Shown one piece after another: positions 6,786-12,393 of a stretch of 12,393 nucleotides of DNA. The stretch lies in the NCBI GenBank assembly GCA_027625125.1, contig JAQBXG010000028.1:1-12393 (forward strand), given 5' to 3'. The stretch is from Pseudomonadota bacterium (GTDB lineage: Bacteria; Pseudomonadota; Alphaproteobacteria; UBA2966; CAIVPW01). Made by a program: the position numbers and the translations under genes. The first letter of the stretch is position 1; each line of letters opens with the position of its first letter. The notes under the pieces were generated by a model. The model made no database searches, was not told the DNA's origin, and was given only the letters and a program-made list of their open reading frames with translations.

Positions 6786-7408
6786 ATCGCGGCCGGTTCC
6801 TTACGTTCGATGGCGGGGAGGGGAGCGGCAAGACCACGCAGGCCCACCGGTTGCGCGAACGGTTGGACGGCGCGGGCATCGAGGCCATTGTCACCCGCGA
6901 GCCGGGGGGCACGCCGCGCGCCGAGGACATCCGCAAGCTGCTGGTATCGGGGGAGGCGGGCCGTTGGCAGCCGCTGACCGAGGCGCTGCTGCACTATGCC
7001 GCCCGGACGGAACACATCGCCCTCAGCATTCGTCCGGCCCTGGAACGCGGGGTCTGGGTGATTTCCGACCGCTTCGCCGATTCGACGATGGCCTACCAGG
7101 GCATCGCGATGGACGCCGGCCGCGATACCGTCGCCGCCGTCGCGGCGGCGGTGTTGGGGGACTTCGCGCCTGACCTGACGCTGGTGCTGGATGTCGACCC
7201 GGAAACGGGAGTCGGACGCGAAACCCGCGAAGGCGGCGAAGACCGGTACGGTTCGATGGGGCTGGAATTTCATCGCAAGGTGCGGGACGGCTTCCGGGAA
7301 ATCGCCGCCGCCGAACCCGAACGCTGCCGGCTGATCGATGCCTCCGGCACCGTCGACGCGGTCGGGGGGTTGATCTGGGCGGCGACGGCAGACAGGTTCG
7401 GCCTATGA
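6782..7408 (+). CDS. tmk: Thymidylate kinase (dTMP kinase)
   Basis: Starting at the TTG at 6782, which overlaps the dacC stop as TTGA, the product has 208 residues, the usual size. It carries the P-loop GGEGSGKTT (11-19), the dTMP-binding REPGGTPRAEDIR segment, the SDRFADSTMAYQG motif, and an Arg-bearing lid around GRETREGGEDRYG. It phosphorylates dTMP to dTDP in the cytoplasm, the step shared by de novo and salvage dTTP synthesis. The frame is open further upstream inside dacC, but that part is only an overlapping frame. The TTG is taken because the product then begins NRGRFLTFDGGEG, where thymidylate kinases begin. Its end overlaps holB by four bases (ATGA), a pairing of tmk with holB that is widespread in bacteria. 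Confidence 0.93.
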   Translation: MNRGRFLTFDGGEGSGKTTQAHRLRERLDGAGIEAIVTREPGGTPRAEDIRKLLVSGEAGRWQPLTEALLHYAARTEHIALSIRPALERGVWVISDRFADSTMAYQGIAMDAGRDTVAAVAAAVLGDFAPDLTLVLDVDPETGVGRETREGGEDRYGSMGLEFHRKVRDGFREIAAAEPERCRLIDASGTVDAVGGLIWAATADRFGL

Positions 7409-8478
7409 ACGATATCGCCCCCGAACCGCGGGAAACCTTTGGCCTGACCGGGCACGCCGCCGCGGAATCGGCGCTGCGCACCGCATGGCAGAGTGGCCGC
7501 ATGCCCCATGCCTGGCTGCTGGGCGGACCGCGCGGCATCGGCAAGGCGACGCTCGCCTATCGCTTCACCCGCGCGGTGCTGGCATCGGGCCGCACCGGAC
7601 TGTTCGCTGGCACGCCGGAATGGGAGGTTCCCCCGGGTCACGAGGTATTCCGCTGGATCGCGAACGAAGCGCACCCGGATCTGCATGTCGTCGCCCCGTC
7701 GGTGGATTCGCGCACCGGCAAATTGCGCGAAGGCATCGTCGTCGACGATGCACGGCGAATCGCGGATTTCTTTTCGCGCACCGCGGCGGACGGCGGCTGG
7801 CGGGTGGCCATCGTCGACGCGGCCGACGAACTCAACGTCGCCGCCGCCAACGCGCTGTTGAAGGCCGTCGAGGAGCCGCCGGACCGTGGCCTGGTGCTGA
7901 TCGTGTGTCATCGCCCGGGCATCGTGCTGCCGACGATCCGTTCGCGCTGCCGCGTGCTGCCGATGGGCCGCCTGTCGGATGCCGAAGTCGCCGCGGTGCT
8001 GTCGCGCCAGTGGCCGGAACTGGAACCCGCTGTCGCGGCCGGGTTGGTGGTGATGGCCGAAGGCAGCCCGGGGCGGGCGATCGACCTGGGGGAGTCGGAC
8101 GGATTCGGTCTGTACGCCGACCTGGTCGCGATGCTCGGCCGGTTGCCGGAGCACGACACGGCGTTGATGCACCGGTTCGCGGACCGCATCGCGCGGCGCG
8201 ACGCCGCCCGCGCGTTCCGGACCCTTGCCGACCTTCCGGCGTGGTGGGTCGCGCGCCTGGTCCGCTGGGGCGCGGCTCAGCCGCCGGCCTCCGAGGCGGC
8301 GCCCGGCGAGATCAACACGTTTGAACGCCTGTTGCCGCGGCTGAGCCTGGCGCAATGGACGGCGGTGTGGGAGACGCTTTCGCGCGATGCGGCGCGGGCG
8401 CAAAGCCGAAATCTCGACCGCAAACAGGCCGCCCTGTTGTTGCTGACGACGCTGGCCGAAGCCGCCGGAGCCGCGTAG
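7405..8478 (+). CDS. holB: DNA polymerase III subunit delta-prime
   Basis: This 357-residue clamp-loader protein has an AAA+ fold: MPHAWLLGGPRGIGKATLAYRF with a P-loop at 41-49, the Walker B-like region VAIVDAADELNVAAANALLKAVEEPP (134-159), and the SRC arginine-finger motif (180-182) in TIRSRCRVLP. The clamp loader opens the beta clamp and places it on primed DNA; delta-prime is the stator that supplies the SRC arginine. The C-terminal collar domain (about 230-350) is less conserved. Cys168 and Cys182 are the only cysteines, so the four-Cys zinc module present in E. coli delta-prime is missing, as in other members of this group that I know. It begins in an ATGA overlap with tmk and ends four bases before tatD. 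Confidence 0.92.
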   Translation: MNDIAPEPRETFGLTGHAAAESALRTAWQSGRMPHAWLLGGPRGIGKATLAYRFTRAVLASGRTGLFAGTPEWEVPPGHEVFRWIANEAHPDLHVVAPSVDSRTGKLREGIVVDDARRIADFFSRTAADGGWRVAIVDAADELNVAAANALLKAVEEPPDRGLVLIVCHRPGIVLPTIRSRCRVLPMGRLSDAEVAAVLSRQWPELEPAVAAGLVVMAEGSPGRAIDLGESDGFGLYADLVAMLGRLPEHDTALMHRFADRIARRDAARAFRTLADLPAWWVARLVRWGAAQPPASEAAPGEINTFERLLPRLSLAQWTAVWETLSRDAARAQSRNLDRKQAALLLLTTLAEAAGAA

Positions 8479-8482
8479 CGCG

Positions 8483-9271
8483 ATGCTGATCGACAGCCAT
8501 TGCCATCTGGACTTTCCGGAGTACGACAGCGAATTGGACGCGGTCATCGATCGCGCCCGCGCCGCCGGGGTCGGCGGCATGGTGACGATCTCGACCAGGC
8601 TCGAGCGCGCGCCGGCGTTGCGGGACATCGCGAACCGGCACGCCGGCGTCTGGCGGTCGGTCGGCGTCCATCCCCACGAGGCCGAGGGGCACGCCGGAGT
8701 CACCGCATCGACGCTGGCGGACCTGGCGGCGGACGCCCGCGTGGTCGGAATCGGCGAGACCGGCCTCGACTACTATTACGAACACAGCCCGCGTGCCGCC
8801 CAGCAGGAGTTGTTCCGCGCCCATATTGCGGTGGCCCGCGACACCGGCCTGCCGCTGATCGTGCATACCCGCGATGCCGACGAGGATACCGTGCGGATTC
8901 TGGAGACGGAAATGGCGCGGGGCGCGTTTGCCGGGCTGATCCACTGTTTCAGCACCAGCCGCTGGCTCGCCGACCAGGCGCTGGCGATGGGCCTGTACAT
9001 CTCGGTGGCGGGAATCGTCACGTTCCGCAACGCCGACACGCTGCGAGAGGTCGCTTCGACGATCCCGCTCGACCGGCTGCTGGTCGAGACCGACGCGCCG
9101 TTTCTGGCCCCGGCGCCCAATCGCGGCAAGCGCAACGAACCGGCGTTCGTGACCCATACCGCGGCGCGCATCGCCGAGTTGCGCGGCATCGACGCGGCGG
9201 CGCTGGGCGACGCGACCAGCGACAACTTCTTTCGCCTGTTTACCCGCGCCGACCGCGCCGAGGCGGCATGA
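8483..9271 (+). CDS. TatD-family metal-dependent hydrolase (YcfH-like)
   Basis: A 262-residue TIM-barrel metallohydrolase of the TatD/YcfH family. Metal ligands and signatures are in place: DSHCHLD (His6, His8), VGIGETGLDYYY (Glu92), VHTRDADED (His128), LIHCFS (His154) and VETDAPFLAP (Asp204). The family consists of DNases (3'-5' exonuclease activity shown for E. coli TatD), and some members act as D-aminoacyl-tRNA or other hydrolases; the substrate here is unproven. The C-terminus (TSDNFFRLF) is typical. The ATG at 8483 comes four bases after the holB stop, and the gene ends in an ATGA overlap with the next one, so it is part of the same operon. In many relatives metG lies between holB and this gene; here there is no room for it. 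Confidence 0.9.
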   Translation: MLIDSHCHLDFPEYDSELDAVIDRARAAGVGGMVTISTRLERAPALRDIANRHAGVWRSVGVHPHEAEGHAGVTASTLADLAADARVVGIGETGLDYYYEHSPRAAQQELFRAHIAVARDTGLPLIVHTRDADEDTVRILETEMARGAFAGLIHCFSTSRWLADQALAMGLYISVAGIVTFRNADTLREVASTIPLDRLLVETDAPFLAPAPNRGKRNEPAFVTHTAARIAELRGIDAAALGDATSDNFFRLFTRADRAEAA

Positions 9272-10038
9272 AGGTGACCATTCTGGGCTGCGGCGCGTCC
9301 GGCGGGTCGCCGGGCATCGGCGGCGGCGACGGCCGCGGCGACTGGGGCAAATGCGACCCGTCGGAGCCGCGCAACCGCCGTCTGCGGGCGTCGGTACTGG
9401 TCGAGCACGGGGCGACACGGCTGATTGTCGATTGCACACCGGATTTGCGCGCCCAGTGCCTTGCCCACGGCATCGCCCACGTCGACGCGGTGCTGTCGAC
9501 CCACGACCACGCCGACCATACCCACGGCATCGACGACGTGCGGCGGCTGTTCTTCACCGGCGGCGGCAAGCCGGTGCCGATCTACGGCACGGCGGCCACG
9601 CTGGCGTCGATGCGCGACCGGTTCCGTTATGCGTTCGAAGCCCACGGCGGCTACAAGCCGTTTGTGTCGGCCGAAACGCTCTCGGGACCGTTTCGGATCG
9701 GCGACATCGACATCACGCCGTTCGACCAGCACCACGGCGGCGTGACTTCGACCGGCTACCGGTTCGGTCCGATCGCGTATTCGACGGATCTGGTCGGTTT
9801 GCCGGACGAATCAATTGCCGCGCTGGCCGGGGTCGAGATCTGGATGGTCGATGCGCTGAAGCATTCGGCCCATCCGACCCACGCCAACGTCGCGACGGCG
9901 CTGGAGATGATCGAGCGGGTGGGGCCGCGGCGCGCGGTGCTGACCCATATGACCGTCGAGCTGGACTACGCCGCGCTGGCCGCCGAATTGCCGCCGGGGG
10001 TCGAGCCTGCGTTTGACGGCATGGTGCTGGAGGCCTGA
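9268..10038 (+). CDS. MBL-fold metallo-hydrolase, PhnP-like
   Basis: The 256-residue product opens with MKVTILGCGASGGSPGIGG, typical of the PhnP-like branch of metallo-beta-lactamase-fold hydrolases. The metal motif THDHADHTHGID (78-89) supplies His79, His81, Asp83 and His84. A later ligand set is offered by YSTDLVGLP and TH (about 230). PhnP is a cyclic phosphodiesterase acting on ribose 1,2-cyclic phosphate in phosphonate use, but no phn gene is near, and the relatives of this operon are usually of unknown substrate. The gene overlaps tatD by four bases (ATGA) and is the last of the packed plus-strand run. No hairpin terminator follows; the AT-rich gap with the dif-like site comes next. Confidence 0.88.
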   Translation: MKVTILGCGASGGSPGIGGGDGRGDWGKCDPSEPRNRRLRASVLVEHGATRLIVDCTPDLRAQCLAHGIAHVDAVLSTHDHADHTHGIDDVRRLFFTGGGKPVPIYGTAATLASMRDRFRYAFEAHGGYKPFVSAETLSGPFRIGDIDITPFDQHHGGVTSTGYRFGPIAYSTDLVGLPDESIAALAGVEIWMVDALKHSAHPTHANVATALEMIERVGPRRAVLTHMTVELDYAALAAELPPGVEPAFDGMVLEA

Positions 10039-10055
10039 CGGCCGCCGCGTTGAAT

Positions 10056-10083
10056 ATTTCCGATAATACATATTATGCGTTTT
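10056..10083. other. dif: Putative XerC/XerD recombination site (dif-like)
   Basis: In the AT-rich gap after the metallo-hydrolase lies a 28-bp element with 11+6+11 spacing: arm ATTTCCGATAA (10056-10066), centre TACATA (10067-10072), arm TTATGCGTTTT (10073-10083). Read on the minus strand, the arms are AAAACGCATAA and TTATCGGAAAT. They match the E. coli dif arms (GGTGCGCATAA and TTATGTTAAAT) at 7 and 8 of 11 positions, including the inner CATAA and TTAT. In dif the two recombinases resolve chromosome dimers at the replication terminus. The same bases could instead belong to a mazG promoter (TTGAAT at 10050 and TATTAT at 10071, 15-base spacing). The arm symmetry and exact spacing favour a Xer site. 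Confidence 0.6.
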
Positions 10084-10107
10084 GCGGATTTGATCTTTTG
10101 CGGATTT
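10080..10107. repeat. 12-bp direct repeat beside the dif-like site
   Basis: TTTTGCGGATTT occurs at 10080-10091 and again at 10096-10107, with GATC between the copies. The first copy runs out of the right arm of the dif-like element. The rest of the gap to 10172 is AT-richer than its surroundings and shows no gene. The repeat may be an accessory protein site or a small duplication. Confidence 0.6.
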
Positions 10108-10172
10108 TCAATGGCTTGCGCCGCGCTGTTGCGAGGACTCTGCATTGCATTCCGTAGCCTGAGTTTGGCCCG

Positions 10173-10979
10173 GTGACTCGCCCCACCGGCGATATCGCCC
10201 GGCTGCTGGACATCATGGCGCGGCTGCGCGATCCGGAAACCGGCTGTCCGTGGGACCGCGTGCAGACCAACCACACCATCGCGCCGTACACCATCGAGGA
10301 AGCCTACGAGGTCGCCGAGGCCATCGGCGAAAACGACACCGAGGCGTTGCGGGACGAGTTGGGCGATCTGCTGTTCCAGGTCGTGTTCTATGCCCAGATC
10401 GCCGCCGAGGCGGGACAGTTCACGTTCGCCGACATCGTCGACGGCATCGCCGACAAGATGGTGCGGCGGCATCCCCATGTGTTCGCCGACGCCGCGGTGG
10501 CCGACGCCGACGCCCAGACCGACGCCTGGGAGGCGCAAAAGAAAAAGGAACGGGAGGCGCGGGCGGCGGCCCGGGGCGATGTCCCGAGCCTGCTGGATGG
10601 GGTGCCGATCGCCCTGCCCGGCCTGGAACGCGCGCTGAAGCTGCAAAAGCGCGCGGCCCGCGCCGGATTCGACTGGCCCGACGCCGCCGGGGCGGCGGCC
10701 AAGCTTCAGGAAGAAATGGCCGAATGGGCGCAGGCGGCGGATCAGGGCGACGAGGCGGCAAAGGCGGACGAACTCGGCGATGTGCTGTTTTCGTGGGTCA
10801 ATGTGGCGCGGTTTCACGGAATCGATGCCGAAACCGCGCTCCGGATGACCAACGCAAAATTCGTGCGCCGGTTTCGCGCCATCGAGGCGGCGCTGGCCGA
10901 CCAGGGCCGCGGCCCCGAGAATGCGGATCTCGACGAGCTGGAGGCGCTGTGGCAGCAGGCGAAGCGGACCGATGGATAG
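10173..10979 (+). CDS. mazG: Nucleoside triphosphate pyrophosphohydrolase MazG
   Basis: The 268-residue protein has the two tandem MazG domains of the E. coli-type enzyme (263 residues there). Domain 1 holds the Mg-binding helices IEEAYE (Glu42, Glu43, Glu46) and DELGDLLFQ (Glu62, Asp65), preceded by the typical CPWDRVQTN. Domain 2 repeats the pattern with LQEEMAEWAQAAD and DELGDVLFSWVN. It hydrolyses NTPs and dNTPs to the monophosphate and pyrophosphate, cleaning damaged nucleotides and affecting the stringent response. The linker (about 115-140) is highly charged (AQKKKEREARAAARGD). The start is a GTG at 10173 giving MTRPTGDIARLLDIM, where the family begins. The end overlaps the next gene by eight bases, so the two are probably co-transcribed. 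Confidence 0.93.
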   Translation: MTRPTGDIARLLDIMARLRDPETGCPWDRVQTNHTIAPYTIEEAYEVAEAIGENDTEALRDELGDLLFQVVFYAQIAAEAGQFTFADIVDGIADKMVRRHPHVFADAAVADADAQTDAWEAQKKKEREARAAARGDVPSLLDGVPIALPGLERALKLQKRAARAGFDWPDAAGAAAKLQEEMAEWAQAADQGDEAAKADELGDVLFSWVNVARFHGIDAETALRMTNAKFVRRFRAIEAALADQGRGPENADLDELEALWQQAKRTDG

Positions 10980-11727
10980 CACCCACGTTGCATTGGTCAC
11001 CGGCGCGACATCGGGATTCGGGCGCGCGATTGCCGAACGGTTCGCCGCCGCCGGGGCGCGGGTTGTCGCCGTCGGCCGCCGCGCGGAGCGTCTGAACGAG
11101 CTTGCGGCCAGTTTCGGCGACCGGGTGCATCCGCTGTGTCTGGATGTGCGCAAGCCGGACGCGGTGTTCGCTGCGGTGGCGGGCCTGCCGCCGGAGTTCG
11201 CGGCGGTGACGGTGCTGGTCAACAACGCCGGTCTGGCCCTGGGGCTGGAGCCGGCCCACGAAACCGACTGGGCCGATTGGGACAACATGATCGCGACCAA
11301 CGTGCGCGGGCTGGCGGCGATGACGCGGGCGGTGCTGCCGGGCATGGTGGCGCGGAAGCGGGGCCACGTGATCAATATCGGCTCGGTCGCCGGCGCTTAC
11401 CCCTACCCCGGCGGCAACGTCTATGGCGGCACGAAAGCATTCGTGCATCAGTTTTCGCTGAACCTGCGCGCCGACCTGCTGGGCACACGGGTGCGGGTGA
11501 CCAGCATCGAGCCAGGCATGGCCCAGACCGAATTCGCCAACGTGCGGTTCGGCGACGATACCAAGGCTGACGCGGTCTATGCCGGGGCCGAGCCGCTGAC
11601 GGCGGGGGATGTCGCCGATGTCGTGCTGTACGCGGCGTCGCTGCCGCCTCATGTCAACCTGAATGTCGTCGAGCTGATGCCGACCGGCCAGGCCTTCGGC
11701 CCGTTCACCGTGCATCGGGAGAGATGA
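10972..11727 (+). CDS. ydfG: NADP-dependent 3-hydroxy acid dehydrogenase, YdfG-like SDR
   Basis: A 251-residue classical short-chain dehydrogenase. The cofactor motif TGATSGFG (10-17), VNNAG (83-87), and catalytic Ser138, Tyr151 and Lys155 (YGGTK) are all present. GRR at 35-37 after strand 2 fits NADP preference. The similarity to E. coli YdfG runs the full length, for instance NNAGLALGLEPAH, TRAVLPGMV, GGNVYGGTKAFVHQFSLNLR, TEFANVRF and a final VHR, so the family is firm. YdfG oxidises L-serine, L-allo-threonine and 3-hydroxy acids and reduces malonic semialdehyde. The ATG at 10972 lies inside the end of mazG. Pairing with mazG suggests co-expression, but no metabolic link is evident. Confidence 0.9.
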   Translation: MDSTHVALVTGATSGFGRAIAERFAAAGARVVAVGRRAERLNELAASFGDRVHPLCLDVRKPDAVFAAVAGLPPEFAAVTVLVNNAGLALGLEPAHETDWADWDNMIATNVRGLAAMTRAVLPGMVARKRGHVINIGSVAGAYPYPGGNVYGGTKAFVHQFSLNLRADLLGTRVRVTSIEPGMAQTEFANVRFGDDTKADAVYAGAEPLTAGDVADVVLYAASLPPHVNLNVVELMPTGQAFGPFTVHRER

Positions 11728-11848
11728 GACGTCCGGTGCGGGCGGTGTTCCTTGGGTGTCGACTGCCTCCCTGGTCAGCGTATTTCGACGCCGACGCATG
11801 CAGCGAGTATCTTCTGCGGGCGCAGTACGCCGATCCAACCTGAAGAAT

Positions 11849-11853
11849 GGAGG
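11849..11853 (+). promoter_or_regulatory. Strong Shine-Dalgarno of the CBS-domain gene
   Basis: GGAGG lies six bases before the ATG at 11860 and fixes that start, although the frame is open upstream. It is the clearest ribosome binding site in the window; most other genes rely on overlap with the gene before. The 11728-11848 stretch shows no gene and no convincing terminator or promoter. Confidence 0.75.
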
Positions 11854-11859
11854 CACCCA

Positions 11860-12301
11860 ATGCGAGTGGCAGATTTCCTCAAGAAATACCCGGGCGATGT
11901 CGTAGTCGCGAGCGATGCCGATACCGTTGCCTCGACGGCGCAACAGATCGCAGCACGCAGCAAAGGCGTCGCGTGCATATGCGACTCCGATCGGTCCCTC
12001 CTCGGTGTCGCGTCGGTGGTTGACGTAAGCCGCGCCCTTGCGGAGCACGGAACCGATTGCGTGTCCTTACCCGATCGGCAAGGTCATGACCCGCAATGTG
12101 GCCACCTGTAAAGTGGATGACACCGTCGAGACGGTCTTGAACCTGATGCGTGAACGAGGCGTACGCCACGTTCCGGTCACCGATCAGGGGAAGCTCGTAA
12201 CGATGATTTCGATGCGAGATTTGCTGCATTACAGTGCGGAGCAGGCGAAGCGCGATATCGACAGCTTGACGTCCTTCATCTTTGGGGTTGGATATCGTTA
12301 G
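11860..12301 (+). pseudogene. Two-CBS-domain protein, interrupted by a single-base frameshift
   Basis: The ATG at 11860 (after GGAGG) opens a frame encoding MRVADFLKKYPGD... through a first CBS-type unit (VACICDSDRSLLGVASVVDVSRALAEHG), then stops at 12111. The adjoining +1 frame encodes the rest: IGKVMTRNVATCKVDDTVETVLNLMRERGVRHVPVTDQGKLVTMISMRDLLHYSAEQ, a good second CBS motif, ending FIFGVGYR at 12301. Skipping one base between about 12061 and 12075 joins them into a protein of about 146 residues, the usual size of small CBS-pair proteins that bind adenine nucleotides. No start or ribosome site fits a separate second gene. It is either a true frameshift mutation, a sequencing error, or (less likely) a programmed shift. 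GC content and codon use look less extreme than in the genes before. Confidence 0.8.
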
Positions 12302-12333
12302 TCGTTCGCAGAGGTCTGGAACGAGGTGCCTGC

Positions 12334-12393
12334 ATGCAGTTTGGCGAGCGACGCGCAGCCCGAATCAGAAATCTCGGGAACTGCGAGGCATAC
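12334..12393 (+). CDS. Start of an unidentified gene, cut by the window edge
   Basis: An ATG at 12334, preceded by GAGGTG (12323-12328), opens a frame of 20 codons that is still open at the window end. The residues begin MQFGERRAARIRNLGN, basic and Arg-rich. The ERRAARIR pattern recalls the N-terminus of small PilZ-domain proteins (c-di-GMP binding), but 20 residues cannot establish that. It lies 32 bases after the CBS gene and could belong to the same unit. Confidence 0.4.
   Translation, partial: MQFGERRAARIRNLGNCEAY

Noticed and set aside
7270..8703. 477-residue minus-strand frame opposite holB, and similar minus-strand frames opposite tatD and mazG
   Set aside because: They are antisense to strongly conserved genes, rich in Arg/Ala/Pro/His and without domains.
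10050..10076. mazG promoter (TTGAAT and TATTAT)
   Set aside because: The spacing is only 15 bases and the sequence is better explained by the dif-like dyad; a promoter here is not excluded.
10798..12048. 416-residue minus-strand frame opposite the ydfG-like gene
   Set aside because: It mirrors a gene with full catalytic motifs and runs into the CBS gene; it has no recognisable domain.
12038..12301. Separate gene for the second CBS half starting at a TTG
   Set aside because: It has no ribosome binding site, the first residues are not CBS-like, and a single base shift restores one normal two-CBS protein.

Overview
The window is about 12.4 kb of high-GC DNA. It reads as a compact housekeeping stretch of an alphaproteobacterial chromosome, probably Rhodospirillales-like; that placement is inferred from GC content, protein style and the RlpA / DD-carboxypeptidase / thymidylate kinase / delta-prime / TatD / metallo-hydrolase gene order, not from a marker gene. 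I see no phage genes, transposase, CRISPR array, tRNA or rRNA. Non-ATG starts are common (GTG or TTG for six genes) and adjacent genes often overlap by a few bases.

Layout. (1) 1-1401, plus strand: a short non-coding edge with a small inverted repeat, a secreted GlcG/HbpS-like protein, and a membrane-anchored retropepsin-like aspartic protease. (2) 1376-3177, minus strand: ABC permease and ATPase genes (btuC, btuD) overlapping by one base. They are preceded by a well-formed cobalamin riboswitch (about 3319-3500) and a good sigma70-type promoter, so this is a vitamin B12 importer under B12 repression. The ATPase gene runs 26 bases into the 3' end of the convergent protease gene. (3) 3608-10038, plus strand: a tightly packed run of mltB-type lytic transglycosylase, rlpA, dacC-type D,D-carboxypeptidase, tmk, holB, tatD-family hydrolase and a PhnP-like metallo-hydrolase. 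It joins cell-wall remodelling to dTTP supply and the replication clamp loader. metG, often found between holB and tatD in related bacteria, is absent. (4) 10039-10172: an AT-rich gap holding a 28-bp XerCD/dif-like site (11+6+11) and a 12-bp direct repeat. (5) 10173-11727: mazG and a ydfG-like short-chain dehydrogenase, overlapping by 8 bases. (6) 11728-12393: a two-CBS-domain protein gene broken by a single-base frameshift, then the first 20 codons of an unidentified gene cut by the window edge.

Most genes are recognisable families. The points most worth a second look are the dif-like site, the riboswitch with its possible expression platform and small leader frame ahead of btuC, the histidine in place of the Q-loop glutamine in BtuD, and the frameshifted CBS gene.
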